Part shown: piece by piece, positions 1 to 11,518 of the stretch
Numbering within the stretch: position 1 is the stretch's first letter
Layout: each line of letters begins with the position of its first letter
NCBI GenBank assembly: GCA_051530055.1
Contig: CM121342.1
Coordinates: 744,001-808,000, forward strand
DNA length: 64,000 nt
DNA from: Neoechinorhynchus agilis
Lineage: Eukaryota > Acanthocephala
Reading direction: 5' to 3'
Made by a program: the position numbers and the translations under genes
The notes under the pieces: generated by a model
Databases searched by the model: none
The model's input: the letters and a program-made list of their open reading frames with translations, nothing else
What the model was told of the DNA's origin: nothing

Positions 1-462
1 ATTTGCAAATGTCTCAAGAGCGGACTACGTCTCATCGAATAATGTAGGGGATTAAGGCAAATTCTTCGCTATTGTGGAATATGTCTTTGAAAAGTGATCA
101 ATCGCTGTTCAATCTTGAAATTATTGTCAAAACATTATTCTTTATTGGGATTATACTCAGGAGTAAAGTAATGAAGTTTTTAATGTATTATTACCAAAAA
201 TGAACATTTTAATCGTCAAAAGTGAGTGATGAAGATATTATAGTTAAACTCGCGCAATTAGCGGAATAGGCTCCGTTTCAATATGTTCGCCTTTACTAAG
301 ATGTTTGAAATCGTCCGTTTTTTGCTGCTCTATTTAATTCATCTCTCAGTTTCAAAACATTTATTTAGTTTTAAAGAATATCGAATTGGAAGAAAAGAGT
401 TTCAGCTCACCGAGGTATTTTCGTTTGGTAGTTTTACCACCCCGGATTTATGTTCACTAATT
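1..462. other. no gene recognised
   Basis: AT-rich sequence with only short chance open frames. I see no homology, splice structure or repeat that I can name. Confidence 0.4.
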
Positions 463-626
463 TATTTCCACGATATCTCACTTGTCGGATAATTCCGACA
501 TTTTCTTGAGGTTTGTCATTGTTTCGCAAGTTTGTGTAGAAGCGCCAAACTTTCGAAACAATGACAAACCCACGGGAAAATGTCGGAATTGTCCGACGTG
601 TAATATCGTGGAACTTCCAAAAGAAA
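463..626. repeat. hairpin (inverted repeat) element
   Basis: Two arms of about 68 bp (roughly 463-532 and 556-626) are reverse complements with few mismatches, around a spacer of about 20 bp. The right half also reads as a short Cys-containing peptide (KCRNCPTC), reminiscent of the Cys motif before the GIY-YIG domain of Penelope-like elements, but this is weak. It is probably a non-autonomous palindromic element. Confidence 0.6.
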
Positions 627-1037
627 GTATCTTTTCCTCTGAAAATCCAAGACATTACCGAGATATATTATTGCAACTTAAAGTATTTAAAAATCAAACT
701 AATTTCTATAACCGTGTCCGTAGTTCTCGTGCATCTCTAAGAAGAATGCAAAATGCTCAAGAATAATTTGATACTCCGCTTTGTAGATAAACTAAAAATG
801 TTACACAAATAAAGTTTGCTTATAATATCGAATTTTCTGTTTTTTTAACAAGTTGCCGTAAAGTTACCTGAGCTTTCATCTTCAAACAGCATGCCGAAAC
901 GTTGAATATTTGCACATCTATGAACTCATGCCCGATCAATTGTTATTTTCATCTTTTGTACATTTGAACAACCATTACTTTAAATGGGATTATTGTTTAG
1001 ATCTACACCCGCGGTAAATGATTACTTCGATTAAAGA

Positions 1038-1069
1038 CGTTCTGCGAACCTCGTCGGGTTCATCATCAG
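1038..1069 (-). ncRNA. hammerhead-like core, terminal repeat, left arm
   Basis: On the minus strand the motif reads CTGATGA, one T, GAACC-loop-GGTTC, then a GAA-like end that is not intact (CGCAGAAC). It is the degenerate partner of the core at 1106-1136. Confidence 0.35.
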
Positions 1070-1105
1070 TTTGTTTGTTCATCGATAGCGTCTATTACTA
1101 ACAAA

Positions 1106-1136
1106 CTGATGATGAACCCGACGAGATTCGCCGAAC
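1106..1136 (+). ncRNA. hammerhead-like core, terminal repeat, right arm
   Basis: CTGATGA, one T, then a GAACC-type stem with loop, followed by an imperfect GAA segment. A cleaner version of the same motif is at 51611-51641. Activity is not shown; the call rests on the arrangement of the core. Confidence 0.4.
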
Positions 1137-1353
1137 GTCTTTAATCGAAATAATCACTTATTGAGGGTGTGGACCTAAACAATAATTTCAATCACATTCC
1201 CCGGTACCTCACATATCGACATTACTTTAAATGTATAGGAATTAAGTTCTAAAAATGTAGCAATGACCAATCTTCATTCTTATGTAGAAAACCATTTTTA
1301 TCTCTCATTTCGGAGTGTATATGCTCTCCATATGCGTGTATATGCGAAATAGA

Positions 1354-2796
1354 TTAGCTTTTTCTTAGAGTAAGAGCCAGAGTAAGAATGATAATAAACA
1401 GCACAATGATCGCTACGATTGCAAGAATGATCTTCTTTTTCCTTGCAGAACTCTAAAAACAAAACATTAGCAATATTTTAATTCAATGATCTTACCTGAT
1501 ATTGTACAGCCTGAGTAAGCTCTGTATCTGCGGCTTCAACCCGTTCTTGAGCAGCGTCCAATGATCTTTCGATTGAATCTATATAAAGGAGAAATAAGGA
1601 GATTTTAAACGGGAAATCTTTTTTTCTTGATGACTAGACAAAAGAACCACATGAAACATATTATATGAATAGATTTATAGGCTAATTACATTTCTTTCAA
1701 AAGTTATTTGGAAGGACTTAAACGATGACGACTAACTGAAGTTTCACATAAAACGCAATTTTAGAATTTACTTTATATCGTACATAATTAATTTCTGTTT
1801 CACATCTACCAAATTATCCAGAATGGTTTCTAAAGACCTTCAGAACATCAGTCTCCAAGATTTTTCGACAGACTGTTATAGGCTACTTTTGACAAAATTG
1901 ACTAAAAATTAAATTTGACAAAAAACAAATTGAGAAAATGATTGCGCTTTACATCATCCCTCTGATTAATAAAATCTTTGGTTGAGATTTACTAAATTAT
2001 TCCAAATTTTTCGAAGGTCTATTCTACCGCGCCGGCTCATTTAAGTTTGAACAAACATTACTCTAGAACAAAGATTAATTCTGATTAACACTAAGAACTA
2101 ATTTCAAGCAAAACCGCCTACACTTACCCACAATATATCCTTGTTCGTGTAAAAGAGAACCAACATCCTTAAAGATTTGATTAATACCAACAATATCGCT
2201 TTCAAGTTTTCGAATTTGACTTTCTCGTTCTCTCATCAAATCCACACTGATGTCTCGTTCAACTTGCAGGAGTTGCTGTTGGCGATCACCTCCAAAGCCG
2301 TGGAAATCTTCAGCTTCACCAGTAAGCGAATCTCCTCTCACTGCGGCACGAATCCGCTCGAGACTTGCCTTTTCTCTTTCCGCTCCTAATTTTTGTGCAG
2401 ATTGAAATCGAGTCATCACAGCCATGTAATCCCTTGCCAAATTCTCCTTCATTTCATGTTGCTTTGCCCTCTCCGTGACTGAACTCGCCTTAATCAAAAC
2501 TAAATTTTGAAGGGCTTCATTCGATTCCTTTGCGACTTCATTCGTATTTCTTTGCAGTTGATGACTTTAAAAGGTTCACGTTTATTTGGACGTTTCGATT
2601 AAGCCCTAACTCACAAAGTATGCCGCAGACTCTCACTATCAGTTTCGGTGCCGATTTGTCCAACAAGACGTTCGATCTGATTAACATTATTGGTAAGTTT
2701 CTGAAGATACCCCATGACGGTATTGTACAATTGCTCAAAGCTTTGAGCTCCACTTGATTGGAAACTCATTTCGTCCCCAGATCTAAAAGATGACAT
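1354..2796 (-). CDS. syntaxin (Qa-SNARE), endosomal syntaxin-7/12-like
   Basis: This is a membrane-anchored t-SNARE that would drive fusion at endosomal or post-Golgi membranes. My model has four exons, 2615-2796, 2128-2564, 1496-1578 and 1354-1452, all with GT-AG introns of 50, 549 and 43 bp, giving 266 residues in frame. It contains an N-terminal helical Habc-type region, then a SNARE motif. The zero-layer glutamine lies in LLHEQG, followed by a D-S-I-E stretch. A lysine-rich linker (SSARKKK) leads into a C-terminal hydrophobic anchor of about 22 residues ending LTLRKS. I chose the ATG at 2796, which opens the first conserved stretch and is preceded directly by ATATTCAG, a splice-acceptor-like sequence. 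That fits a trans-spliced leader or a 5' UTR intron. VPS28 ends 133 bp upstream on the same strand. Assignment to the syntaxin-7/12/Pep12 branch rather than the plasma-membrane branch is a judgement from the sequence. Confidence 0.88.
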
Positions 2797-2929
2797 CTGA
2801 ATATGCCGTTTGAGCGTGAAAGGTTTTAGCACGTATAACAAAAGACGATGTTTGTAAAGAGACTTTTTGTGAGGAGCACACTACATGAGTCACACGCGCA
2901 TTCGAAGAACTTAAAGCGGCTCGACGCGC

Positions 2930-4603
2930 TCAATTTACACCATCGTCATCGTGAAGTAAACGATTGAACTCGTTGAAGGCAAGCTCGAGGTCGAATTGCA
3001 TGTTACGGTTTTGTTCGTCTGTTAGTTCGTCCGCCGCGTCCATCTCAACCAATACGCAAAGCCTGAACGGTATCAAAGGGCATAATCGAAGGTATTTTCT
3101 GCCAATAAGCATATTAGGAAATTCGAAGTCTAATTTTAAATTCAGAAAAAAAGAGATTAAGCATTTTTGTACAAACGTACTCGTATACCGATCTATTCTC
3201 TTGTACTTTAAAATTACTTGAATTCTTCGAAGAGAAAAAGGGTGTAAACGATCGTATGTTAAAACTATGATAAATCGAGGTAAAACGAACACCGTATCCC
3301 TCTATCTCCGCTCCTTTTTCCATGCTGTCCAATTTTCTCGGATATCAAGAAAAGAAATGAACCTGAAGAAAGACCCAACCTCACTAACTCTTCTGCAAAG
3401 AATATCCGCCAACTTTACCGACCCAACCGGACTCGTAATCTACTTCAAAATAAACAATATACCTCATTGAACAACTCTGAACTCAAATGTTTATGAGTAC
3501 CTAAAGGTACATGGGTCTTATTCTTCTTTGTGCATTAACAAATAAAACGTGTTATTATTAGATGAAGGAAATAAAGGTTAATAAAATCAATGGTAAAAAT
3601 ACGAATAGTTTAAGTAAATCATAAGAAGTTAGTACGATTTTTCTATCGTAACGCGTTTAGTATTTAAATAAATATAAAGTGATCCTTCCCGATGTGATAG
3701 TCAGCAACGAGTAATGAAGCCTTATGAGAATTGTGATCGTGTTTAAACGTAATAATTAAAATGAGATCGATCAAAACAGAAAAATAATCTTCTAGGGGCT
3801 ACCATTAAACAAGTTAAAAATGTTTAGAAAAAAATAGAATCATCACTATTTTTTAAAAATAATAATTTTGTTACCATTTATGCAGCTTTTCTTTGCCGAT
3901 ATAGGAGCTCGGTACAATAGATAACCGATTAAGTATCTCAAGAAGATCCCGGACGTCTTGTTGAATCATATCATTCGACCGGACATTGAGTTTCAGTTTA
4001 TCCATTAAAGTGATGAAGATCTAAAAGTATATAATATAAAAAAATTGCGAAGGTTCTGAGTCCGAATACCGAAACGATATCAGCGATGGCTTTACTAGTG
4101 TTACATTTATCATTGTTCTTAATAGTGATAGGTTTTCCTTCAGAGATACGTTCAAGCGCTAAAGGACAGTTCAATCGGTACTTCTTAACGAATTCATCGA
4201 TTCCACGGAATCCACCAACACCCTGTTCCGCCTGCTTTAATGCTGCTCTATATTGGGTCAAAAGTCGAGAGCACGCACTCGTGTACCTGAAAACAAAAGA
4301 CCGTTAATCCACAAGGGACATCTTTTATGAACGTACTCTTTTGGTTCAACGCAGTCTTTTATATATGCTTTCTCTAGTGCTTGAAGACTTACGATCAATG
4401 AGTAAAGGTCAGCGAGATTATCGTATCTAAAGTCAAAACAAATTTAAACCTGACCCACATTTCAAACACTAACCTCTCACGTTCTCTATGAGTAGAACAC
4501 AATTTGACCTCCTTTCCGTTGAAACAAACAAAAACTTAAGCTTACCAATGAGAAATAAACTTACCTCAAATAACTCAGGGCGATCACCGTAACGATTACT
4601 CAT
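2930..4603 (-). CDS. VPS28: VPS28, ESCRT-I subunit
   Basis: VPS28 is the ESCRT-I subunit that binds TSG101/VPS23 through its N-terminal region and ESCRT-II through its C-terminal helical bundle, for sorting ubiquitinated cargo into multivesicular bodies. Six exons fit exactly: 4565-4603, 4474-4511, 4337-4426, 4070-4286, 3875-4020 and 2930-3062. They give 220 residues, the usual family length. Landmarks are ELFEEVKL near the N-terminus, the stretch [21 protein letters not shown] and PITIKNND in the middle, and ADELTDEQ plus [15 protein letters not shown] at the C-terminus. Introns are about 47-53 bp except the last, which is 812 bp. All junctions are GT-AG. The start at 4603 gives [13 protein letters not shown], aligning with the human N-terminus. 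The gene lies just upstream of syntaxin on the same strand, so the two could be co-transcribed. Identification is confident. Confidence 0.95.
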
Positions 4604-5220
4604 CGAAAATCGGGCAGACGAACGAGAATAGCCTCGAATCAATTTTTAGTCCTTTCGATTCTTCCGTCTCTAACTCGACTATGCAGCTTTATTTAACTGT
4701 ATTCGGTTCGTTTGAGTTTACAAACTCCGCCAAGTACGGTTCCAAGCCCGGTTGAAAAAGGAGGAAAGTTAGCGTCAGGAAGGACATCCGGCTGTAAAAT
4801 TCTTGCCAAATTTTGACCCAAATGACAACCGAATCAACCAAAGGACTAAGGCGATGCTACGCGCAAGTTCTTCGCGCCGGCACCGCAATTGCATAAATCA
4901 GCTTTTAAGTCACTTAAAAAAGGATTTGCATTATAGATTTTTTTTAATATAAACGTGCTTAATTTTTGAAAATTACGTTTCTAATTAATAATACTGAATA
5001 TTTTTTTAAAAACATATCGCTTATTTTACTATTTCGCTTTTCATTCCTGTAAACATCCCGACATTGCCAAAAATATTTTTCCATTTAGTGAACTCCGTTT
5101 ATGTTTTATTGACTACTGTCAAGTTTTACAATAATTTAAAAAATTTATTAACAAATATGTTAACTCTGTTTAAAGAAATCATAAATTTATTTGTATACAA
5201 TTTATCTATGCATTGTTTAC
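4604..5220. other. intergenic, upstream of VPS28
   Basis: This should contain the VPS28 promoter. I see no clear TATA box, gene or named repeat. The stretch at 4900-5050 is very AT-rich. Confidence 0.4.
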
Positions 5221-5224
5221 AACC

Positions 5225-5375
5225 TCTCCGCTTCTATTCATTGGCGCTGGCCAAAATGCTGGCCGCATTGCCCCGCTGCATTGCAATCCTTATTTTTTTT
5301 GAGCTAGGAACGATGTCGATCTTGGCTCTCCAGTCGCCGCGTTGATTCGTTTTCCCAAAGGGGACAAAATGGTAG
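5225..5375 (-). mobile_element. 3' tail fragment of the RLE-type LINE
   Basis: Read on the minus strand, this matches the conserved tail of the restriction-like-endonuclease LINE found at 26.2-26.4, 36.7 and 52.5 kb. It has the stretch encoding VPFG-like residues (CCAAAGGGGACAAAAT) and the block corresponding to RGNAAS (GCATTGCCCCGCTGCATT). It is short and diverged, an old 5'-truncated copy. Confidence 0.6.
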
Positions 5376-5542
5376 TTTTAGATTAAGCGTAATTCTTCAT
5401 TAGTTTTGAAGAGCACGATTTATCTTGCGAAAATTAAGGTTAGAAATGAAATTCGCGACTTAAATGTAATTACTTATAAAAGTCAGAAGTGCTAAGCGCT
5501 CATGCAAACAATAACCACCAATTCGCCCACCATAACGTACTT

Positions 5543-5648
5543 TCCAACCCAACCGGATATTCTCAGACGAACGGACATCCTTCCGACCAGATATTACCAC
5601 CCGAACGGACTTCATCCGAGCGGATAGTCCCACCCGAACGGATAGGAA
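5543..5648. repeat. small tandem repeat, about 33-bp period
   Basis: Roughly three imperfect units built on CGAACGGA(C/T) plus a pyrimidine-rich tract are visible. It is a short minisatellite with no coding sense that I can see. Confidence 0.5.
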
Positions 5649-5649
5649 C

Positions 5650-6379
5650 AACTGTGAAAGTTTAATAGCCAAAAAGTAAATTCTTACAATGTCAATAAAA
5701 ATCAACAACCTTGCGAATAATTTTTTATCATTTCTGATTGAATTGCGTCTAACCAAAACATATCATTGCGATTTTTCTTCACCCAGATTATGAGCGATTT
5801 CACTAACATTGTTTACCGCGCTTTTATTTACATTCAAATACACTCAAAATATAATCGGCCAGTCACATACAAACAATAAAATAACATGTTAACTGAAACA
5901 AACGCTGAACTTATTTTAGCAGTGCGGTTTGATGGATTATAAAAAAATTGAAACCCGTTTACAATTAAACGTATTTTGTCTATCAGAAATCGGGAAAAAA
6001 GGTGAGGTTACGAGAAATCGGTTTTTATTTTAGCATCTGTCCGAGCATTCAGGATCATTTATGTTTCACTTTTTTATTAGAAATTTAAAAAATATCAGCG
6101 CGAAATGAACGTTGAAGACGATACCTGATTCCGTTAATACCGCATGTACAGATTTGAATTAGGTTTTTGATCGAAAATAAACTTACGTTTGACCATAATA
6201 ACAAAATCATGCTCATAGCTAATGCCATAAATGAAGGATGCGGTAGAGGAACTGCCGAATTATCTATTTTTTACTTTATTCGTACTTTGAGCAGAATTTA
6301 AATGAAACGGCGAAATGGTATTGTATTGATTTAAAAATCATATTATTTACTTAGCCGCCTAACATCTATCTGTTCTTAA
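5650..6379. other. no gene recognised
   Basis: AT-rich sequence between the minisatellite and the LINE tail. Nothing here can be named. Confidence 0.35.
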
Positions 6380-6384
6380 TCTTC

Positions 6385-7910
6385 GATTGTCCTGGTGTAT
6401 CGGTAGAAAGGACGGATGCAGCCTTCCCTCGTTGCACAGCCAAACTTATGTTTTATTTAGTGATTCGTCTCAATCTCTTAGAAGCAGCGGTTCCTGCTCC
6501 CCTGGTTTAATGGAAGCGAATTTTATGTTACTAGTTGCGAATGGCACCCCAGAGAAGGCATTTTCCTTCTCGCAACGGGAATACTGTGACACCGTCCGGT
6601 CTACGGCTATCGAGTCGGCAAAGATTGCTTGGCTCTAGGATGTTGGGTACATTCCCAGTATTCAGGACACGACTAAGATTTGTGTTCACTTCGACGTGCC
6701 GTGAGCAAATTCCGCCTGATTGCCGACAGACGAGACCATGGCTTCCCGACGGATCCACAGTCGCTCCGCAACGGCAGCGATAAGTGCACATCGGTACCCC
6801 AACTCTCAAGGACACTGCAATCCTTACTGTCTCGTCGGAGAGAGGGGTACTCACAGAAGCGATTGGGATAGCGTTGAGCCAAGCACCCGATTCTCTTGTA
6901 GAGGCTGCCGCCAATCGAGTTCGGTTCACCAGGTCACGAGAATCTGAAATTAAAGAGTTATGAATTCTCGCTATCAGGGGTGATTCCTAAACTGATTGTT
7001 CGCAACCATTGACGGATACCTGCTCGCTACCTGAATCTCCACGTCAAATATTAATAGCCTCCACGATATCTCCCCCCAAAGCGTAATTTTCGCCAAGAAC
7101 GGATTGAACTATTTTGCGGCTTGCTTCATAAGATCCCAAATAAGCTGGCAGAGAAATATCGGCTGCTTTTCGGATACCCAAACCGCCGGACGGCACAGGC
7201 AAGGACGCTTCCGACAGCTGAGTATTTAAAATTTTCTCGAGTAAGGCTGCTTATCCTTATGTCTAAAAAAGGTGCTGTGCGAAGCTTATGCAATAATTTT
7301 GGAATGAAGAGGGTGTTCCTGATCAGGAGCAGAGCCTCGTATGAAGGTAATTCATCAACTCGTTCCCACCGCACCGAAAGTTGCACTTGAAGATTGGCAA
7401 TCTCTGTTTTCAACATTATAACCAAAAATGCAACTTCCTATAAGGCTCAACCGGTCTAAAGTTATAAATTCTATCGCGGGTGCCAGGTTCTGAAAATCTT
7501 CCACGATAGTTCGCAAGTTCATCACTAAAATCTCGAATTTCGCAGCATTCGATTCAATGGAAAAATTTCACCGTCTCCTTCACGAGTGTCTCCAAATCGC
7601 GCGGTACAACAGAGGGGTTACCTCCGATCGTGGCATCGTGCAGATACCAGCCGTTAAAGCTTAACTGGAGAGAGTGCACGACGGGACTGACTTCGAGTGA
7701 GAAGGCTATTGAGCCCAAAGAATCCCCTTGTTGAACTCCCTTTTCTGACCCCAAAACGTGGTTATTGAAGAACAAGGGAGTTGAAATCCCATAGGCATTA
7801 ATGAAATAGCGAAATGCTTCCGGTACGTGATCTTTAACTACTTCGAGCAAATCTGCTCGGTGAACTGTGTTGAATGCACTTTTGAAATCACATTTCAAGA
7901 TCACGCACGG
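6385..7910 (-). mobile_element. non-LTR retrotransposon with restriction-like endonuclease (Utopia/R2-type), 5'-truncated
   Basis: Read from 7904 down, it first encodes reverse transcriptase: KCDFKSAFNTVHRADLL, then GVQQGDSLGS, then a degenerate catalytic box WYLHDATIGG, where YLDD is usual in this family. Next comes a post-RT thumb-like segment (about 7425-7126) with IPKLLHKLRTAPF. Last is an endonuclease domain (6929-6531) with SGAWLNAIP, a CxC...HxxxC zinc-type motif (CRCG...HGLVC), EPSNLCRLD and RPDGVTVFP. The last of these supplies the PD of a PD-(D/E)xK nuclease. The following W-D pair is W-G, so the nuclease looks dead. Frames are broken and the 5' half of the element is missing. The family is known from many invertebrates; the clade name (Utopia-like) is my judgement from motif order. 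Confidence 0.78.
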
Positions 7911-8879
7911 CTTTCCCCAAAATCCAATTTACAACTGGGTTTGATATTTTTACTGGTGTTTTTTCCCGATAAACATCTTTATACATTTCCATTTTCATTG
8001 ATTATTTTCGCTAAACTATATTATAAAATTTTATTGTGGTTTATTTTATAAACACCTTTTACGGAACTTAATGCTATTTTTTCATTACTATATATTTCGA
8101 TCAATTAACCCAGCCATCGAGGAAACCCCGAAAGGGGAAAATGCGAGAAAGTTGTTGTATATTTCGATAAATTAGAGAGCATTTGTTTGTATTTTTAGTG
8201 ATACTGTAAAAATTTAAGTCTTATCTGAATCAAGGATAGCGATACAATCGATTTCAACTTTTAATGTGACATTTTATTATGTTTCCCTGAAAAGATTTAA
8301 ATTACAGCGTTTCGGAGTAAAATTGCGACAGTTTATCGATACTTCAAAGCTGTAAAAAATCAACTAAAAATTATTAACAAATCATTGAGTAACCGTTCAC
8401 TAAATGAGCTTCAATGCTTGAAAGCATTTGTTGTATAAATAAAATATATGACACGGATTACACACTAATTGAAGTTTGGCCAATAGAAAAAAGAGTGCAG
8501 CATTAACATATAAACGTTTAGAGCGAATGCATGTGATGTTGGCGAGAATTTTTCCCAAATAAGCAGTGATATATTATTGCTTAAAAGCTAGAATTTCAGC
8601 ATCAATTTTCGAAGGAATATATTAAGAGTTCCAGATTTTAAATCCGGATTTCTGGTCTTCTTGGTTATAATCATTCGTCTTAAACGCCTCAGATTTTGCT
8701 AATATGGAATCTTATCTGATTTAGAATTTGACCATGATAGCCATTCCTTCGTGAAGAGAGTTTATATCATTGTCACAAATCTTGGTGGGCATCCAAAGCG
8801 ATACAAAACTTTCCAAAGGGTGGCACGGTGTCAAAGGTCTGGGATATCAAACGTGGTCATAAGGAGAGGTCGTTACTGT
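7911..8879. other. no gene recognised
   Basis: AT-rich, non-coding as far as I can tell. It begins where the LINE reverse transcriptase is cut off. Confidence 0.35.
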
Positions 8880-10020
8880 CCTTTACTTGAAGCTGACGGG
8901 CGTAGTTGAAAACTATAAAGTGGAAAAACACCGTACCATGGTAAAGATCGCAGCGATAAGTATTCGAACTCTTCTGGGCTAGAAGGACACGGTACGTCCA
9001 GCCTGAAGAACTGCTCTTGTGAAAAAAGAACTCCAGAAATGTGGCATTGACAACGCCGCTCTCAGCAAGGCTCGACTCCCAGGCAATGGTAGAAACCAAG
9101 AATTCGGTTCTGGATACACGTTCTTTTGGAAAGGAGAAAGCAGAGTTGAGAATCAATGGTGTGGAACTCACCGTCAAAACGAAACTAGTTGAGTACCACG
9201 GTTCTGCATCCTGCCAGTGAAATACTCATGTACATACGCATCCCCCTTCCACTCATCCGACTGTGATCCCTGCCTAAGCATCAAACATCGGCGCGACTGA
9301 CGACGTCAACAGATCTTTTATAAAATCTCTTCGGCAAATACTGATATCGATCCTTTGGTGATTTTAACGGTCGTATCGGCAATGACCATGAACTATGGAC
9401 CAAAGACCTGGGAAAGTGTAATTCAAACGAGTTGCTGTTATAGGTGCTGTGTACAGAATTCGGGATGTCTATTTTCAAATACGTACTTCCGACTGAAATC
9501 CAGATTCAAGACGACTTGAATGCAGCCTAAGTCCAAAAGCACTGGTACTAAATTGACAAGACGTACTCATCACCGGGACGACTAGAGAAATCGATGACGG
9601 TTGCACGGACCACAGGCAGCTTTTCTCGAAGCTCAAACTCCAATTGAAGATGAAGTATCTGAAGACGGTTTCATGAAGAAGATGGAACATAGCAAGAATG
9701 AGCGACTCAGCAACGGCACAAGTATTCCCGAAGGGAGTCGACCAACATCTACGGGATTCCACTGCAAAACGGATTCCTGGTCTCAAAAAAAGAGAAAGCA
9801 ACCTGATTGGTTAACGCTCAGTAAACAAAAGCGAAAATCTAGAATTGCCTCTGAAAACGATATTCGATCCATACCGAAGAAAAAACAATTTTGAAAAGCG
9901 AAAGCACACGCATTCACCACATTCAAAATGAATGGTGGGTCATGAAGTTCGAAGAACTCCAACAACATTATGACGACCACCCTAGTAAAGGGCGCTTACG
10001 GCACAACGGGCCGGACTAAC
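8880..10020 (+). mobile_element. decayed APE-endonuclease LINE (5' part of ORF2)
   Basis: The plus strand, in shifting frames, gives the apurinic-endonuclease domain typical of LINE ORF2 proteins often annotated as craniofacial-development-protein-2-like. Seen pieces are IAAISIRTLLG, TALVKKELQKCGID, the region ALSKARLPGNG and GSGYTFFWKGES, then a ...FRLKSRFKTT and HPRSK-like segment. A linker with KKRKQPDW and an A-F-x-x-F-K-like stretch follows. No reverse transcriptase follows, so the copy is truncated at its 3' side near 10020. Several frame breaks show age. It is a different family from the RLE-type LINE next to it. Confidence 0.7.
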
Positions 10021-10295
10021 CACTTCTCCTAAACGCACCTCCGATGATTCTAGATCACAGTTGAGGACCCACACCAGTGCCACTTTAGCCTACTAATGTT
10101 CAGGGTTTCTAACAGATTTGTCCGTCAACCGCAGCGGCGAAACTCAGAGGTAAGGGGATTGGATTTCTGACACCTACAATAAGCATTCACGGCGATAAAA
10201 CGAAAGTCCTTGGTCCCTTGCCAAGGCAAGCTTAAACACAAACAACCCCAGTAAATGTAACAATAATTCTTGAAAATATCCCGTATCCGAAATTC
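10021..10295. other. no gene recognised
   Basis: Short intergenic stretch after the LINE remnant. Nothing identified. Confidence 0.3.
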
Positions 10296-10700
10296 TCAAT
10301 AATTGTCAGTTTGTTTTAATGACTTAAGTTCCGACCTTAAGGCATCTGAAGTTCTTAGCAAAAACTCAATATATTTCGCAGTATTGGCTATGTGTTCTTC
10401 AGTCCTTTTGATCTGCTTCCCAAGATTCCCGCATGATCGGCACTCCGATAATTCATTTGTTAAACAAGTTTGTCCTGATCTGAAGCCATCATTCTTCTCA
10501 ACGCAGTCGTTAACAAGCTGTTCGTGATCAGCAAAACTCTGAAAATTATGTTCGTCGGCATCATGCGTGCAGAGTTCCGATATTGAATCACATTCGTTGT
10601 TTTTTCGTTTTGTATAATTGATGCCACCAATACTTAATGATTCCTTATCTTGAATCTTTTGAGAGAACGACCACGTTTCTACCATCTTACTAATACACAT
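10296..10700 (-). CDS. hypothetical protein with C-terminal coiled coil
   Basis: An ATG-initiated frame of 134 residues that I do not recognise. The C-terminal half holds CRSCGNLGKQIKRTEEHI followed by heptad-like leucines and a final LRSELKSLKQ, consistent with a short coiled coil. It sits 128 bp downstream of the EMC7 stop on the same strand. An additional minus-strand frame at 10711-10911 (MEVLKNRNRIDLF..., overlapping the EMC7 3' end in another frame) could supply an upstream exon through a weak intron of about 55 bp before the Met-Val-Glu-Thr-Trp segment. I cannot prove that join. It could be a small kinetochore, centrosome or adaptor-type protein, but no function is assigned. Confidence 0.45.
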   Translation of the reverse strand: MCISKMVETWSFSQKIQDKESLSIGGINYTKRKNNECDSISELCTHDADEHNFQSFADHEQLVNDCVEKNDGFRSGQTCLTNELSECRSCGNLGKQIKRTEEHIANTAKYIEFLLRTSDALRSELKSLKQTDNY

Positions 10701-10828
10701 TTTAAAGAATCTAGATCGAAGATTCCGTTTCTATGGCAACGGATTTAAAACTGTACGATTTCCAATCAAAATTCATTAGGGACTTTAAGTCCATTCCTGG
10801 CAAATAAGATTTATTATGAACAAAAAGA

Positions 10829-11518
10829 TCAATTCGGTTTCGATTTTTTAGAACTTCCATGTCGCCGTCGAACATCTTCGTTACCACCGAACCAATTAGA
10901 GACGATTTCACTCAGATCGGGAACATCACCTCTTGGCTGAAGAAGATTTCCCGCACTTTGAAGATCTTCTTTGACCTGTGGATCGCCCTCAATTAGTTTT
11001 GGAAGCAAAACAAGGATTATGACAGGCACAACCATCATCAAAACCATTGGATTCATCAAGATTTCACGCAACGCAAATCTGTTTAGAGGCTTTTGTTCGT
11101 ATTGAATGAGTTGAGCACTTTTAAAATCAAACACGACAGGATAAGGAAGGTTAAGGTCGCCGCCATAAAGGTCCTGTTGAAGAATATTTGCTCTTCGTAC
11201 TCTATATTTTCCTCGAGTTGAAATGTCAACCCGAATAGGCTGAAAATGAACATCAGGGTGCATTAGACGTACAATGTGACTCCCGTGAGAAACTCGTGTA
11301 GCTACAAAGCGACCGTTTCGGTCGAAATGAGCTATTCGGTGGTTGTCGTCGATTGAAATCCAAGCGTTAAGCAAAACATCAGCATTTGGACACGGTAATA
11401 CACTACCTTCGATCGAGAACAACGCAGGCTGTCGATTCTCCTGCCGGCATAATCCGAAAATAAAGACCAACGTAAAAATTGGCAATATGCTTTTCATTAA
11501 CAAAATCGAAGACTTCAT
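10829..11518 (-). CDS. EMC7: ER membrane protein complex subunit 7 (EMC7)
   Basis: EMC7 is a lumenal beta-sandwich, single-pass subunit of the ER membrane protein complex, which inserts tail-anchored and multipass proteins. The 229-residue single-exon frame opens with a signal peptide (MKSSILLMKSILPIFTLVFI). A lumenal domain follows, with IEGSVLPCP, ARISIDDN-like and GSHIVRLMHPDVHF segments. Then FQPIRVDISTRGKYR matches the family signature. LMNPMVLMMVVPVIILVLLP is the membrane helix, which in human reads nearly the same. The cytosolic tail (QPRGDVPDLSEI) ends in a basic segment. I chose the ATG at 11518 because it starts the signal peptide. No intron is seen. Confidence 0.92.
   Translation of the reverse strand: MKSSILLMKSILPIFTLVFIFGLCRQENRQPALFSIEGSVLPCPNADVLLNAWISIDDNHRIAHFDRNGRFVATRVSHGSHIVRLMHPDVHFQPIRVDISTRGKYRVRRANILQQDLYGGDLNLPYPVVFDFKSAQLIQYEQKPLNRFALREILMNPMVLMMVVPVIILVLLPKLIEGDPQVKEDLQSAGNLLQPRGDVPDLSEIVSNWFGGNEDVRRRHGSSKKSKPN

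Larger units (their letters stand above)
985..1187. repeat. Penelope-type terminal repeats in head-to-head orientation
   Basis: Two copies of a terminal unit of about 90 bp face each other (about 985-1069 and 1106-1187) around a 36-bp centre. The same unit recurs near 12.8, 16.9 and 51.6 kb, and at 51.6 kb it lies just 3' of a GIY-YIG reading frame. That links it to a Penelope-like element. Each arm carries the hammerhead-like core (separate entries). Confidence 0.6.

Noticed and set aside
5064-5345. 93-aa plus-strand frame as a gene
   Set aside because: AT-rich composition, and its end overlaps the antisense of a LINE tail fragment.
6387-6947. Plus-strand frames over the LINE endonuclease
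   Set aside because: They are antisense shadows of the minus-strand endonuclease frame.
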